From Draconibacterium orientale (GTDB taxonomy: Bacteria; Bacteroidota; Bacteroidia; Bacteroidales; Prolixibacteraceae), in contig NZ_CP007451.1 of the NCBI RefSeq assembly GCF_000626635.1, positions 3,516,501-3,580,500 on the forward strand: a DNA stretch of 64,000 nucleotides, read 5' to 3'. The notes under the pieces were generated by a model. The model saw only the letters and a program-made list of their open reading frames with translations. It did not search any database and had not been told where the DNA came from. This document shows, one piece after another, positions 46,847 through 55,734 of the stretch. Both the position numbers and the translations under genes were made by a program. Each line of letters starts with the position of its first letter. Positions within the stretch are counted from its first letter, which is position 1.

Positions 46847-47874
46847 ACACTTACTTAAAAATTACGCTTGGGCGGCTTATTAAAAACAGGGTGTTACAAC
46901 ATATCCTGTTTTGGTGTTTGTCGTTTTTAATACTGATGAACGTGCTAAAAGTATCGGCCGAAGTAAAACAGATCGACCTTATTTATACGGCTGTTTTTCA
47001 CCTGCCCATTGTTTGTGTGGTTTACCTGAATTTAAAACTGCTTTTTCCGCTACTTTGGGAGCGTGGCAATTATTTTAGCTACGCTATGGCTGTAATTGCG
47101 GCTACAGCTTTTGGCTCGGGCTTTTACCTGCTTCTGTTCAGCAGCCTGATCGATTACATTTTCAAGGGCTATTATTTTATTGCCTACTACAGCTTTTGGG
47201 ATATTTCGCTGTTCTTCGCTATTTATCTGTTCATCTCTGGTTTATTGCACCTGGCGCGTGGCTATTTCCGAGCCGAGGAACTGGAAAAGGAAAAATCGCA
47301 GGCCGAGCTAAAAGCTTTGAAATCGCAGATTAACCCGCATTTTCTTTTTAATTCGTTGAACAGCATTTACAGTATGGCTCGAAAAGAAGCGAAAGAAGTG
47401 CCGGAAAAGATCGTTCAGCTTAGCGATTTAATGCGCCATATAATTTATGAATCGGATGCCGATTTTATTGCGCTGGAAAAGGAAGTGGAAATGCTGCAGA
47501 ATTATATTGATATGCAGAACCTTCGGTCAAGGGAAAACAAAATAGTATTCAATCTCATCGGCGAAATAAAAGGAAAGAGAATTGCTCCGTTGTTGTTCCT
47601 TCCTTTTGTAGAGAACAGCTTTAAGTACGGAATGAAAGGTGGTGCCGATAATGCTTTTGTAAACATTAAGATTGAAGTAGTGGGGAAAGTTTTGCATTTC
47701 GAGGTGGAAAACAGTAAAGGACAGGCCAGCGATCCGTTTTCGGCTAAATACCACGGTATCGGAATTGAAAACGTAAAAAAGCGCCTGGAAATGATTTATC
47801 CCAACCAACACAAGCTTAAGATTGTGGATAACGAAGAAACTTTTAAAGTACTTTTACAAGTGCAATTGAATTAG
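46843..47874 (+). CDS. LytS/YehU-type sensor histidine kinase
   Basis: The 343-residue protein has four membrane segments (about 17-140), a short coiled coil (EELEKEKSQAELKALKSQ) and a His_kinase domain. The phospho-acceptor is His166 in QINPHFLFNSLNSIY. The ATP-binding part includes IAPLLFLPFVENSFKYG and GIGIENVKKRLEMIY. The absence of a periplasmic sensor domain suggests it reads a membrane signal or the adjacent lipoprotein. It overlaps the lipoprotein gene by 4 bp and is followed by its response regulator after 4 bp. Confidence 0.92.
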   Translation: MNTYLKITLGRLIKNRVLQHILFWCLSFLILMNVLKVSAEVKQIDLIYTAVFHLPIVCVVYLNLKLLFPLLWERGNYFSYAMAVIAATAFGSGFYLLLFSSLIDYIFKGYYFIAYYSFWDISLFFAIYLFISGLLHLARGYFRAEELEKEKSQAELKALKSQINPHFLFNSLNSIYSMARKEAKEVPEKIVQLSDLMRHIIYESDADFIALEKEVEMLQNYIDMQNLRSRENKIVFNLIGEIKGKRIAPLLFLPFVENSFKYGMKGGADNAFVNIKIEVVGKVLHFEVENSKGQASDPFSAKYHGIGIENVKKRLEMIYPNQHKLKIVDNEETFKVLLQVQLN

Positions 47875-47878
47875 CATC

Positions 47879-48574
47879 ATGGGCAAAACAAAAACATTAA
47901 GCTGTATAATTGTTGATGACGAGCCTTTATCGCAGGATGTGATCCGCGATTTTGTTGAGGCTTGTCCGGAGCTGGAGCTTGCCGGAGTTTGTAACGATGC
48001 CTTGGAAGCCGGCCAGCTGCTAAACGAGAAACACATCGACTTGCTGTTTTTAGATATAAACATGCCCAAATTAAGCGGAATCGGTTTTGTAAAAAGTTTA
48101 AAAGAACCACCGCTGTTTATTTTGGTTACTGCCTATCCGGAATTTGCTTTGGACGGTTTTGAGGTTGATGCCGTGGACTATTTGCTAAAACCGGTTTCGT
48201 TCGAACGATTCAGAACAGCAGTGAACCGGGCACTTGAACGTTTTTCCTCACGCGAAGAGAGCGGTGGGCAACATTTAATGGTACGTGCCAATAAAAAGGA
48301 TTACCGGCTTAATCTCGACGAAATTATTTACCTGGAAGCGCAGGGCGATTATGTACGTTTTGTTACAGAAACACAATCGTTAATGGTACACGGGCGGTTT
48401 AAAGATTTTATTGCCCAGCTACCGGAAAACCGATTCGCCCGCATTCATAAATCGTATGTGGTTTCGCTTGCCAAAGTGGTTTATCTCGAGGGTAACAGCG
48501 TTAAACTCGGCGATGTAAAATTGCCGGTTAGTTTGAGTTTTAAAGAGGCTTTTGTAACTAAACTAAATGCATAA
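47879..48574 (+). CDS. LytTR-family response regulator
   Basis: The 231-residue protein has a receiver domain (residues 8-120) with acidic pocket Asp13/Asp14, phospho-acceptor Asp59 in LLFLDINMP and Lys in YLLKPVSFERF. A LytTR DNA-binding domain follows (about 135-230), with EIIYLEAQGDYVRFVTE and FARIHKSYVVSLAKV. It is the partner of the LytS-type kinase directly upstream. Targets are unknown; the adjacent lipoprotein operon is a candidate. Confidence 0.93.
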   Translation: MGKTKTLSCIIVDDEPLSQDVIRDFVEACPELELAGVCNDALEAGQLLNEKHIDLLFLDINMPKLSGIGFVKSLKEPPLFILVTAYPEFALDGFEVDAVDYLLKPVSFERFRTAVNRALERFSSREESGGQHLMVRANKKDYRLNLDEIIYLEAQGDYVRFVTETQSLMVHGRFKDFIAQLPENRFARIHKSYVVSLAKVVYLEGNSVKLGDVKLPVSLSFKEAFVTKLNA

Positions 48575-48608
48575 TAAGCTACATGTTATAGAGATGTCAT
48601 TTCCTTCC

Positions 48609-48642
48609 ATTAGTGATACACTTACTCAGAGTGAGAGCATCA
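48609..48642. repeat. Degenerate AGTGAT hairpin
   Basis: AGTGATACACTTACTC and GAGTGAGAGCATCACT are partly complementary and related to the hairpins at 8985 and 14457. Confidence 0.35.
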
Positions 48643-48656
48643 CTATTTAAAAGCAC

Positions 48657-48692
48657 AAAAAAAGACACAACCCAAAAGGAATGTGTCTTTCT
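48657..48692. terminator. Bidirectional terminator between LytTR and FadL-like genes
   Basis: AAAGACACA and TGTGTCTTT form a perfect 9-bp stem with an A-run on the left and T-rich DNA on the right. It lies 20 bp past the stop of the minus-strand gene. Confidence 0.7.
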
Positions 48693-48711
48693 TGAAATAT
48701 CTTTTGTTTTA

Positions 48712-50262
48712 CTAGAATTTAAATCCCAGTGTAAACATTACGTCGTGAGTTAGACCATCGAATTTCGCGGCTTCCGGTACCGGATAGTAACCTGAACTAG
48801 GTGCACTATACGGAAGTTCGTATTCCATCATATCAGTCATTCGGTAGGCAAGGTCGAAAGTGAAACTGCCAAAACGGTAACCTAAACCGGCTGAGTACAC
48901 ATTCAGTTCGTCGTTCGATTTGAATTGATCGTTTCCTAATGAGGTGGATTTATACGCTGTTGGATAATACTCGTAACCGGCACGTAAACTTAAGTTGTTG
49001 GTTGCGCGCAATTCGCCACCAACACGGATGTTTCCAACCGATTTATAGGCATCCTTAATTTCCTGATTTTCGGGAGTAAATCCGTAACCATCGCCACCTT
49101 TTCTGAGTTTTGCCGACGAATAATCAACATATTCATAATCAACACTGATCAAACCTTTTTTTGCAATAACAAAAGCACCGCTAAATGTTGCACGAAGTGG
49201 CGTATGCAATTGATAATCGTAATTGTTTAGAGGTGAATATCCGGCATCATCAACTACGCCAGTGTCTTCAAAATCATTTTTTGAATACATCGATGTATGG
49301 AAGAAATCGTGCATGTCATAAAATGTTGGCGTGTGAATCGATGCACCCAAACGAACTTCGTTAATAGGCTTGTAGATTAGTCCAAATTTAAAGTTGTAAC
49401 CAGTTCCTGTTGTTCTCAGGTAGCTGTCGAATTGCATGTCAACAAAGTTTGGAATTACGTTCTGATCGTCCCATTCCTCGTAAGTGCTCGATTCTCGGTA
49501 ATAAATATCAGTCACGCCTAAGGTGGCTCCTAAATATATTTTGTGGTTGAAGTTTAATCCAACGGCAAAGTTGTATTCATCTATTGATCCGGTACGGGAA
49601 ATACTTTTCCTTTGCGATACCGGGTAGTTCTCAACATTCTGGTCAAAAGGATTTTTTTGAATATCACTTCTCCAAAATCCTGCATCTTCATCGTAATACA
49701 TTATATCGGCACCCGAATTTGTCTCCGAATTGTAATAGGCCAACTCTTCGTAGTAATCGCTCCATCCTGCATTTGGATCTTCTCCATTTCCATTTTCAAT
49801 CAGGTCATCCAAAAATGAACTTGTTACTCCAGAAGCTCCCATAAGCGAGTTGCTGTTAAAGTCTTTCAGGCGGTTGTAGCCAATTCCAAGGTTAACGCTG
49901 ATCAAACCAACATCGCTGCGCGAAGCTGTTGGAATAACTGTTACATAGCTCAAATTATTTAAGGCAACGTTGTATTTGTTATCTTCCATCAAGGTATTCA
50001 TGTAGTTGCCTTCCGTTTTGCCATAAGTGAATTTTGGCGTAACGGTTAATTCCGACGATCGGTAAACTCCCAAACCGGCAGGATTAATACTGATGGAAGT
50101 AAAGTCGCCGCCTAATGCTCCAAATGCATTACCCATTGCACCGGCACGGGCGGTTCCGCTAACTTGAATGTTGGAATAACGAAGTGCATCGAGCAAGTCT
50201 TGTGCCTGCATAAAAAAGGGCATAAATAGAGCCAGTAATAGTATGCTGAAATATTTTTTCAT
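48712..50262 (-). CDS. OmpP1/FadL/TodX-family outer membrane protein
   Basis: The 516-residue protein has a signal peptide (ALFMPFFMQAQ). The N-terminal hatch-like region (GTARAGAMGNAFGALGGDFTSISINPAGLGVYRSS) is diagnostic of the OmpP1/FadL/PorV group. The barrel ends in FTLGFKF. Relatives transport hydrophobic compounds; in Bacteroidota some (PorV-like) serve type IX secretion, but this one is closer to generic FadL proteins. It follows the low-complexity lipoprotein gene by 34 bp and is probably co-transcribed with it. Confidence 0.9.
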   Translation of the reverse strand: MKKYFSILLLALFMPFFMQAQDLLDALRYSNIQVSGTARAGAMGNAFGALGGDFTSISINPAGLGVYRSSELTVTPKFTYGKTEGNYMNTLMEDNKYNVALNNLSYVTVIPTASRSDVGLISVNLGIGYNRLKDFNSNSLMGASGVTSSFLDDLIENGNGEDPNAGWSDYYEELAYYNSETNSGADIMYYDEDAGFWRSDIQKNPFDQNVENYPVSQRKSISRTGSIDEYNFAVGLNFNHKIYLGATLGVTDIYYRESSTYEEWDDQNVIPNFVDMQFDSYLRTTGTGYNFKFGLIYKPINEVRLGASIHTPTFYDMHDFFHTSMYSKNDFEDTGVVDDAGYSPLNNYDYQLHTPLRATFSGAFVIAKKGLISVDYEYVDYSSAKLRKGGDGYGFTPENQEIKDAYKSVGNIRVGGELRATNNLSLRAGYEYYPTAYKSTSLGNDQFKSNDELNVYSAGLGYRFGSFTFDLAYRMTDMMEYELPYSAPSSGYYPVPEAAKFDGLTHDVMFTLGFKF

Positions 50263-50296
50263 GGCAAATAGTTTTTGTCGTTAATGATCTTTAATA

Positions 50297-51691
50297 CTAT
50301 CTTCTTCCACCACCACTACGTGATGAACCACCAGAACTTCTTGATGAACTGCCGCTGCTTCTTGATCCGCCTGAAGAGCTGCCGCTGCTTCTGTAACTGC
50401 TACTGCTGCCACTGCTTCTGTAACTGCTGCTGCTACTGCTTCGGGTAGGAGAGCTGCTGTATGTGCTGCTTGATTTGGTAGAAGACGGTGCACGATATGA
50501 CCGTGAAGAGCTTCCACTACTTGAACTACGGTTGTAGGTAGAACTTGAACGATATGATCTGTTGTAAGTTGAAGTCGACTTTGGTGTCGTGTAATCTGAA
50601 CTTGATCGATTATTGTTCGAAGTAACTACCCGTGGTTTTGTGTAGTTTGTACGTGCATCGCTACTTGGTCGTGTATAGCTTCGGGTTGTTGTTGCCGAAC
50701 CCGGACGAGTGTAACTTTGCGTACGTGTAGTAGCCGATTTTGATGTAGTTGTTGCCGGACGAGTAGTTGCACTCGTTGTTCTCCTTTGTTCGGTAAGAAC
50801 TCTTGCGTTATTTGTTCGCGATCTGTCGGATGTAGCCCTGGTTCTGTCGGTAGTTCCCGATTTGGTTACAGTGCTTGATCCGCGTCGGTTGTTACTAGCC
50901 GAAACTGCTGCTGCAGATGATGATCTGCGGCTTGCATCTCCACGGTATACATTGGTACCTGTTGAACGGCGTTGGCCATAAGCATAACCTCTTCCGTAAT
51001 CGTTGTAGTAACCGCCGCCGCCGTAATAGCCGCCGCCGTACCATCCTCCATAGTAGCCTCCGCCGTACCATCCACCGTAGTATGGTGGGTAATAACCATA
51101 GCCCCAGCCATAATATGGGTAATTCCAACCCCAACCCCAGCCGGAATAGAATCCACCCCAGCCAAGCGACCAGCTAAGTGACCATGAAGGGTAGTACCAT
51201 GACGAGTAATAATAAGGATCGTAGTAAAACGGATCGTAATAACTCCAACTATCCCAATAGAACGGATCATAGAAGGACGGACGGTGGAAACGACGGATAC
51301 GGTAAGCGTAATCCAGTTCGTCGCCATCGTAATAGTTGTTTATTACGTATTTCATTTCATCGTCGTTGTAGTATACTGTTGTGTCGCTGCCTTCCAGTTC
51401 CATTTGGTCCATGTTGTAGCGCAACACATCGGCATCTTCTTCCGAGCCTTCGAAAATATAGTTGTTCATGGTATTGGTACCATCTTCCCCTTTTTCAATA
51501 TTGCTGATGATCATGGTGTTGGCCGATTTTTCAACCGGTTGTTCCACAACCTCTTCAACTGCTATCGGAGGAGGAACATCACCCGGATTAAAGTAGATGT
51601 CGTCGGAATACGTACCAGACACATATCCTCCCGTCGTACAAGCTCCAAGAATGATAGCCAGTAATCCTAAAAATGTTAATCTTGATTTCAT
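50297..51691 (-). CDS. Low-complexity Tyr/Gly/Trp- and Ser/Arg-rich lipoprotein
   Basis: The 464-residue protein starts with a lipobox (IILGAC). It has an acidic N-terminal third, then a zone extremely rich in Tyr, Gly, Trp and Pro (about 140-245, e.g. YYDPFYYDPYYYSSW and GGWYGGGYYGG). A long Ser/Arg/Thr/Gly tail follows (about 250-464, SSSSRSYRAPSS, SSGGSSRSGGG). No folded domain is recognised. The composition recalls adhesive or cross-linkable surface proteins. It lies head to head with proS and upstream of the FadL-like gene. Synonymous codon variation across the repeats suggests a real gene rather than a simple repeat. Confidence 0.75.
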   Translation of the reverse strand: MKSRLTFLGLLAIILGACTTGGYVSGTYSDDIYFNPGDVPPPIAVEEVVEQPVEKSANTMIISNIEKGEDGTNTMNNYIFEGSEEDADVLRYNMDQMELEGSDTTVYYNDDEMKYVINNYYDGDELDYAYRIRRFHRPSFYDPFYWDSWSYYDPFYYDPYYYSSWYYPSWSLSWSLGWGGFYSGWGWGWNYPYYGWGYGYYPPYYGGWYGGGYYGGWYGGGYYGGGGYYNDYGRGYAYGQRRSTGTNVYRGDASRRSSSAAAVSASNNRRGSSTVTKSGTTDRTRATSDRSRTNNARVLTEQRRTTSATTRPATTTSKSATTRTQSYTRPGSATTTRSYTRPSSDARTNYTKPRVVTSNNNRSSSDYTTPKSTSTYNRSYRSSSTYNRSSSSGSSSRSYRAPSSTKSSSTYSSSPTRSSSSSSYRSSGSSSSYRSSGSSSGGSRSSGSSSRSSGGSSRSGGGRR

Positions 51692-51789
51692 AAGGTATCC
51701 TCCGTTTATTTAATGTCAATAATAATTACTTTCTTTGTAAGCTCAAAATTTATAGTAGTAAAAACAAAATCTATACCAAATATTAGATT

Positions 51790-53265
51790 ATGGCGAAAGA
51801 ATTGACCTCGCGTAGCGAGAATTATTCACAATGGTACCAGGATTTGGTGATTAAAGCAGACCTCGCTGAGAATTCGGCAGTTAGGGGCTGTATGGTGATT
51901 AAGCCTTATGGCTACGCCATTTGGGAGAAAATGCAGGCCGAGCTCGACCGTATGTTTAAAGAGACCGGACACGTTAATGCTTATTTCCCGCTTTTTATAC
52001 CAAAATCTTTTTTTAGTAAAGAAGCCGATCACGTTGAGGGCTTTGCAAAAGAGTGTGCAGTAGTTACACACTACCGATTAAAGAACGATGAGGAGAATGG
52101 CGGCGTGGTTGTTGACCCGGATGCCAAACTGGAAGAGGAACTGATTGTACGACCGACTTCTGAAACCATAATCTGGAATACGTATAAAAACTGGATACAG
52201 TCGTACCGCGACCTGCCAATTCTGGTTAACCAGTGGGCCAATGTTGTGCGTTGGGAAATGCGTACGCGTTTGTTTTTGCGTACTGCCGAGTTTTTGTGGC
52301 AGGAAGGACACACGGCTCACGCCACTAAAGCAGAGGCGATTGAGGAGACCGAAAAGATCATTAATGTATATGCTGATTTTGCTGAGAATTTTATGGCTGT
52401 TCCGGTTGTAAAAGGTTTAAAATCGGCCAACGAGCGTTTTGCCGGTGCTTTGGAAACGTATTCTATTGAGGCACTAATGCAGGATGGAAAAGCATTGCAG
52501 TCAGGAACTTCACACTTCCTGGGGCAGAACTTTGCCAAAGCTTTTGATGTAACTTTTGCCACAAAAGAAGGAAAAGAGGATTACGTTTGGGCAACATCGT
52601 GGGGTGTTTCAACCCGTTTGATGGGAGCGTTAATTATGGCGCACTCTGATGACAACGGTTTGGTACTGCCTCCAAAATTAGCGCCTTACCAGGTTGTAAT
52701 TGTTCCAATTTACCGGAACGAGGAACAACTGGCTGAAATCACTGAAAAGGTGGACGAGATCATCGCCAAATTAAAAGCAAAAGGTATTTCAGTAAAATAC
52801 GACGACCGTGATACACGTAAACCGGGATGGAAATTTGCTGAATACGAATTAAAAGGTGTTCCGGTACGTTTGGCAATGGGACCACGCGATTTGGAGAACG
52901 GAACAGTGGAAGTTGCCCGTCGTGACAACCTGACAAAGGAAGTTACTTCGCTTGACAATATCGACGAGTACGTAGAAAATTTATTGGAAGACATTCAGCA
53001 AAATATTTTCAAAAAAGCCTACGATTTCCGTGCTGAAAATACACGCAAAGCTGATACCTGGGAAGAGTTTAAAGAAATATTAACTACAAAAGGTGGTTTT
53101 ATTTCGGCACACTGGGATGGAACACCAGAAACCGAGGACCTCATTAAAAACGAAACCAAGGCAACTATTCGTTGTATGCCTTTGGAATACGAAGAGGAGG
53201 AAGGAAAGTGTATTTACTCGGGTAAACCTTCAAAACGCAGGGTGTTATTTGCATTAGCTTACTAA
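51790..53265 (+). CDS. proS: Prolyl-tRNA synthetase (short, archaeal/eukaryotic type)
   Basis: The class II synthetase charges tRNA-Pro. The 491-residue length and the absence of the INS editing insertion identify the short ProRS type common in Bacteroidota. Motifs include [38 protein letters not shown] (motif 2), [20 protein letters not shown] (motif 3 region) and VVIVPIYRN starting the anticodon-binding domain. The C-terminal ProRS-C domain ends in [12 protein letters not shown]. Divergent from the low-complexity lipoprotein gene. Confidence 0.97.
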   Translation: MAKELTSRSENYSQWYQDLVIKADLAENSAVRGCMVIKPYGYAIWEKMQAELDRMFKETGHVNAYFPLFIPKSFFSKEADHVEGFAKECAVVTHYRLKNDEENGGVVVDPDAKLEEELIVRPTSETIIWNTYKNWIQSYRDLPILVNQWANVVRWEMRTRLFLRTAEFLWQEGHTAHATKAEAIEETEKIINVYADFAENFMAVPVVKGLKSANERFAGALETYSIEALMQDGKALQSGTSHFLGQNFAKAFDVTFATKEGKEDYVWATSWGVSTRLMGALIMAHSDDNGLVLPPKLAPYQVVIVPIYRNEEQLAEITEKVDEIIAKLKAKGISVKYDDRDTRKPGWKFAEYELKGVPVRLAMGPRDLENGTVEVARRDNLTKEVTSLDNIDEYVENLLEDIQQNIFKKAYDFRAENTRKADTWEEFKEILTTKGGFISAHWDGTPETEDLIKNETKATIRCMPLEYEEEEGKCIYSGKPSKRRVLFALAY

Positions 53266-53423
53266 TTTGACGTCATTCCGAGAATCCATTCAAGATATTT
53301 TCGATAGAAAGTTGATATGGTCATTTGTACCCCTTTGGCTGTAGCCATTTCCCCTTTTTAGGGGAAACAGTATTTAAGAAAAGTCAGAGGCCATAATATG
53401 AAGTAGGAAGATTTTTAGAACTC

Positions 53424-53538
53424 GCTCTCCTCGTGAGGGGAGCTCCCGGCAGGGTGAGGGGTAAATAACTCCTCGCAAATTAATCAAAATGACAAGAAAA
53501 ATATAAAAGCAGCTCAAAAGGGCTGCTTTCTTTTTTTT
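53424..53538 (+). terminator. Repeat tract and terminator after proS
   Basis: The gap 53266-53577 holds a repeat of the CTCCCC/GGGGAG type (CTCTCCTCGTGAGGGGAG, about 53424-53463). A terminator follows in which AAAGCAGCTC pairs with GGGCTGCTTT (53506-53529), with a T-run to 53538. The terminator is about 240 bp past proS and immediately upstream of the next gene. I see no gene in the gap. Confidence 0.65.
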
Positions 53539-53577
53539 CAGTATTTGTGTACATTTAAAAGCTAATATTTGTACGCT

Positions 53578-54264
53578 ATGACTGAAAAAGAAGTTCGGGC
53601 TTCATTCCTTGAAGCACTGGTAATAAAATCAACAGTAAAACAGCAGGTTTACGAGAATACGCAGCAAACGTTCACCATCCTGAAAAAGGTGTTGAATCAG
53701 CTTGAAAAGGATTATATAAAGGCGGTAAAAGGGAAGGTGCCCGATGTGGCTTTGCCGCAATACCACGACCGTGGACCGTTTGAGGTGGAGTTTAAAGTAG
53801 GCGGCGATTTGCTGATATTTAGTATGCACTCCAATGTTTTTGAGTTCGATGATAAGCATCCGGTTTGGAAAACAAAATACATCGAAGAAGATTCGTTGCG
53901 ATCGTATTGCGGAGTGATTAATATTTATAATTTCCTGGCCGATTCGTTTAAATACAACCGTGTTAACGACATTGGATACCTGGTGGCACGCATTTTTATC
54001 AACAAAGACAAACACTTTTTCGTTGAAGGAAAGCGGCAGTCAGACGAGGTGGTAAAAGATTTTGCCATCGATACCATTTCGCCTGGATTTATTCGGCAAA
54101 TTGTTGAAACTGCCATTCAGTACAGTATTGAGTTTGATGCCTTAATGCCGGTTTACGATCAGGTTAAAGTGGCCACGGTCGATCAAATGCGGCAAAAAAT
54201 GAGTCATTCTAAAATGGTTACAGGCAAACGTTTGGGATTTACCTTTAATTCGGATGATGTTTAG
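53578..54264 (+). CDS. Conserved protein of unknown function
   Basis: The 228-residue protein starts at ATG 53578 (MTEKEVRASF; a TTG three codons upstream is less likely). It has no signal peptide or membrane span and is presumably cytoplasmic. The first 50 residues look helical (VKQQVYENTQQTFTILKKVLNQLEKDY), followed by alternating strands (FEVEFKVGGDLLIFSMHSNVFEF). I do not recognise a domain. It has no operon partner. Confidence 0.7.
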   Translation: MTEKEVRASFLEALVIKSTVKQQVYENTQQTFTILKKVLNQLEKDYIKAVKGKVPDVALPQYHDRGPFEVEFKVGGDLLIFSMHSNVFEFDDKHPVWKTKYIEEDSLRSYCGVINIYNFLADSFKYNRVNDIGYLVARIFINKDKHFFVEGKRQSDEVVKDFAIDTISPGFIRQIVETAIQYSIEFDALMPVYDQVKVATVDQMRQKMSHSKMVTGKRLGFTFNSDDV

Positions 54265-54275
54265 AGCCAGATACA

Positions 54276-54390
54276 GGATACTAGATACTGGATGCTGGAT
54301 GTGAAAAAAGGATGTCATCTTTATTTTCAGCGTATAGAAAGATGACATCCCTGAATTATGGATGTTTGATACTGGATGCTGGATGCCAAT
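54276..54390. repeat. TACTGGATGCTGGATG repeats around a hairpin
   Basis: Two copies of ATACTGGATGCTGGATG (about 54284-54300 and 54369-54386) flank a perfect 13-bp hairpin GGATGTCATCTTT/AAAGATGACATCC (54310-54350). Inverted copies of the first motif are found at 57217-57260, and a similar hairpin lies at 57912-57961. Confidence 0.6.
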
Positions 54391-54428
54391 TTGAAAGCTT
54401 TATCAGTTTTTATCCGGTGTAAAAAATA

Positions 54429-54436
54429 TAAATTTG
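54429..54436 (+). promoter_or_regulatory. Probable -7 element of pepT-tilS
   Basis: TAAATTTG matches TAnnTTTG and lies 43 bp before the pepT ATG. Confidence 0.4.
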
Positions 54437-54479
54437 CACATCACGTTGAAAATAGAATATTTTAAAGTCAGATAACAGA

Positions 54480-55706
54480 ATGGAAAAAGTAGTAGAACGA
54501 TTTATCAATTACGCAAAACAATACACCACTTCCGATCCAAAAAGTAAAACATACCCAAGTACCGACCGCCAACTGGTTTTTATGAAAAAACTGGTTGAGG
54601 AGTTGAAACAGATTGGACTGAGTGAAGTGGAAATGGATAAATACGGTTACGTAACCGCAACCATCCCCGCCAAGGGGATTAGCGATTGTCCGGTGGTTGG
54701 ATTTATTTCGCATGTGGATACCAGTCCTGATTTTTCGGGCGAAAGTGTAGAGCCGCAAATTATAGAGAATTACGACGGCTGTACCATATATCTGAAAAAC
54801 AAGGTTTGTATCGATCCAAAACAATTTCCTGAGCTGTTGAACTACAAGGGGCAGGATATTATTACTGCCGACGGAACAACGTTGTTGGGTGCCGACGATA
54901 AAGCCGGAGTAGCCGAGATTGTTACCGCTGCCGAGCTGTTGTTAAATTCGCCGGATTTAAAGCACGGCAAAATCCGCATTGCTTTTACTCCCGACGAGGA
55001 GATTGGCAAAGGAACCGACTATTTTGATGTGAAGAAGTTTGGTGCCGACTTTGCCTACACGCTCGATGGCGGCGAAATTGGCGAGCTGGAGTATGAAAAC
55101 TTTAATGCTGCCGGAGCTACTATTAAAATTAAAGGATTGAGCGTACATCCGGGTGCCGCCAAAAATAAAATGATCAATGCCTTGTTGGTAGCGCATAAAT
55201 TAATTGCCATGCTTCCTCCGACACAGCGTCCGGAACATACCGAGAAATATGAAGGTTTTTACCATCTCTTATCCATGAATGGTGGGGTGGATGCAGCAGA
55301 ATTACTGTACTTTATCCGTGATCACGATAAAACCAAATTTGAAGAGAAAAAGCAGTTTCTTACTGAAGTGGTGAAACTGATCAATACCGAATACGGAAGC
55401 GAAGTTGTGGAGATGGAAATGGCCGACCAGTACTACAACATGCGCGAAAAGGTGGAGCCGGTAAAATACATTATTGATATTGCAGAGAAGGCAATGATTG
55501 ATGCCGGTGTGGAACCTAAAATAAAAGCCATTCGCGGTGGTACCGACGGCGCACGACTTTCGTACGAAGGACTGCCTTGCCCGAATATTTTTGCCGGTGG
55601 TCATAATTTTCACGGGCCGTTTGAGTTTGTGCCAATTCCGTCAATGTTAAAATCGGTTGAGGTGATTCTGAACATTGCGCAGGCGGTTGGAAAAGTGAAA
55701 AAGTAG
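54480..55706 (+). CDS. pepT: Peptidase T (tripeptide aminopeptidase)
   Basis: This M20B metallopeptidase removes the N-terminal residue of tripeptides. Metal and catalytic residues are visible in FISHVDTSPD (His), LLGADDKAGVAE (bridging Asp), TPDEEIGKG (catalytic Glu), TLDGGEIGE and the final His in FAGGHNFHGPFEF. At 408 residues the length is standard. No signal peptide. The tilS gene follows after 28 bp. Confidence 0.95.
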   Translation: MEKVVERFINYAKQYTTSDPKSKTYPSTDRQLVFMKKLVEELKQIGLSEVEMDKYGYVTATIPAKGISDCPVVGFISHVDTSPDFSGESVEPQIIENYDGCTIYLKNKVCIDPKQFPELLNYKGQDIITADGTTLLGADDKAGVAEIVTAAELLLNSPDLKHGKIRIAFTPDEEIGKGTDYFDVKKFGADFAYTLDGGEIGELEYENFNAAGATIKIKGLSVHPGAAKNKMINALLVAHKLIAMLPPTQRPEHTEKYEGFYHLLSMNGGVDAAELLYFIRDHDKTKFEEKKQFLTEVVKLINTEYGSEVVEMEMADQYYNMREKVEPVKYIIDIAEKAMIDAGVEPKIKAIRGGTDGARLSYEGLPCPNIFAGGHNFHGPFEFVPIPSMLKSVEVILNIAQAVGKVKK

Positions 55707-55734
55707 AATAAAGGCAATCGTATAAAAGCAGTCC

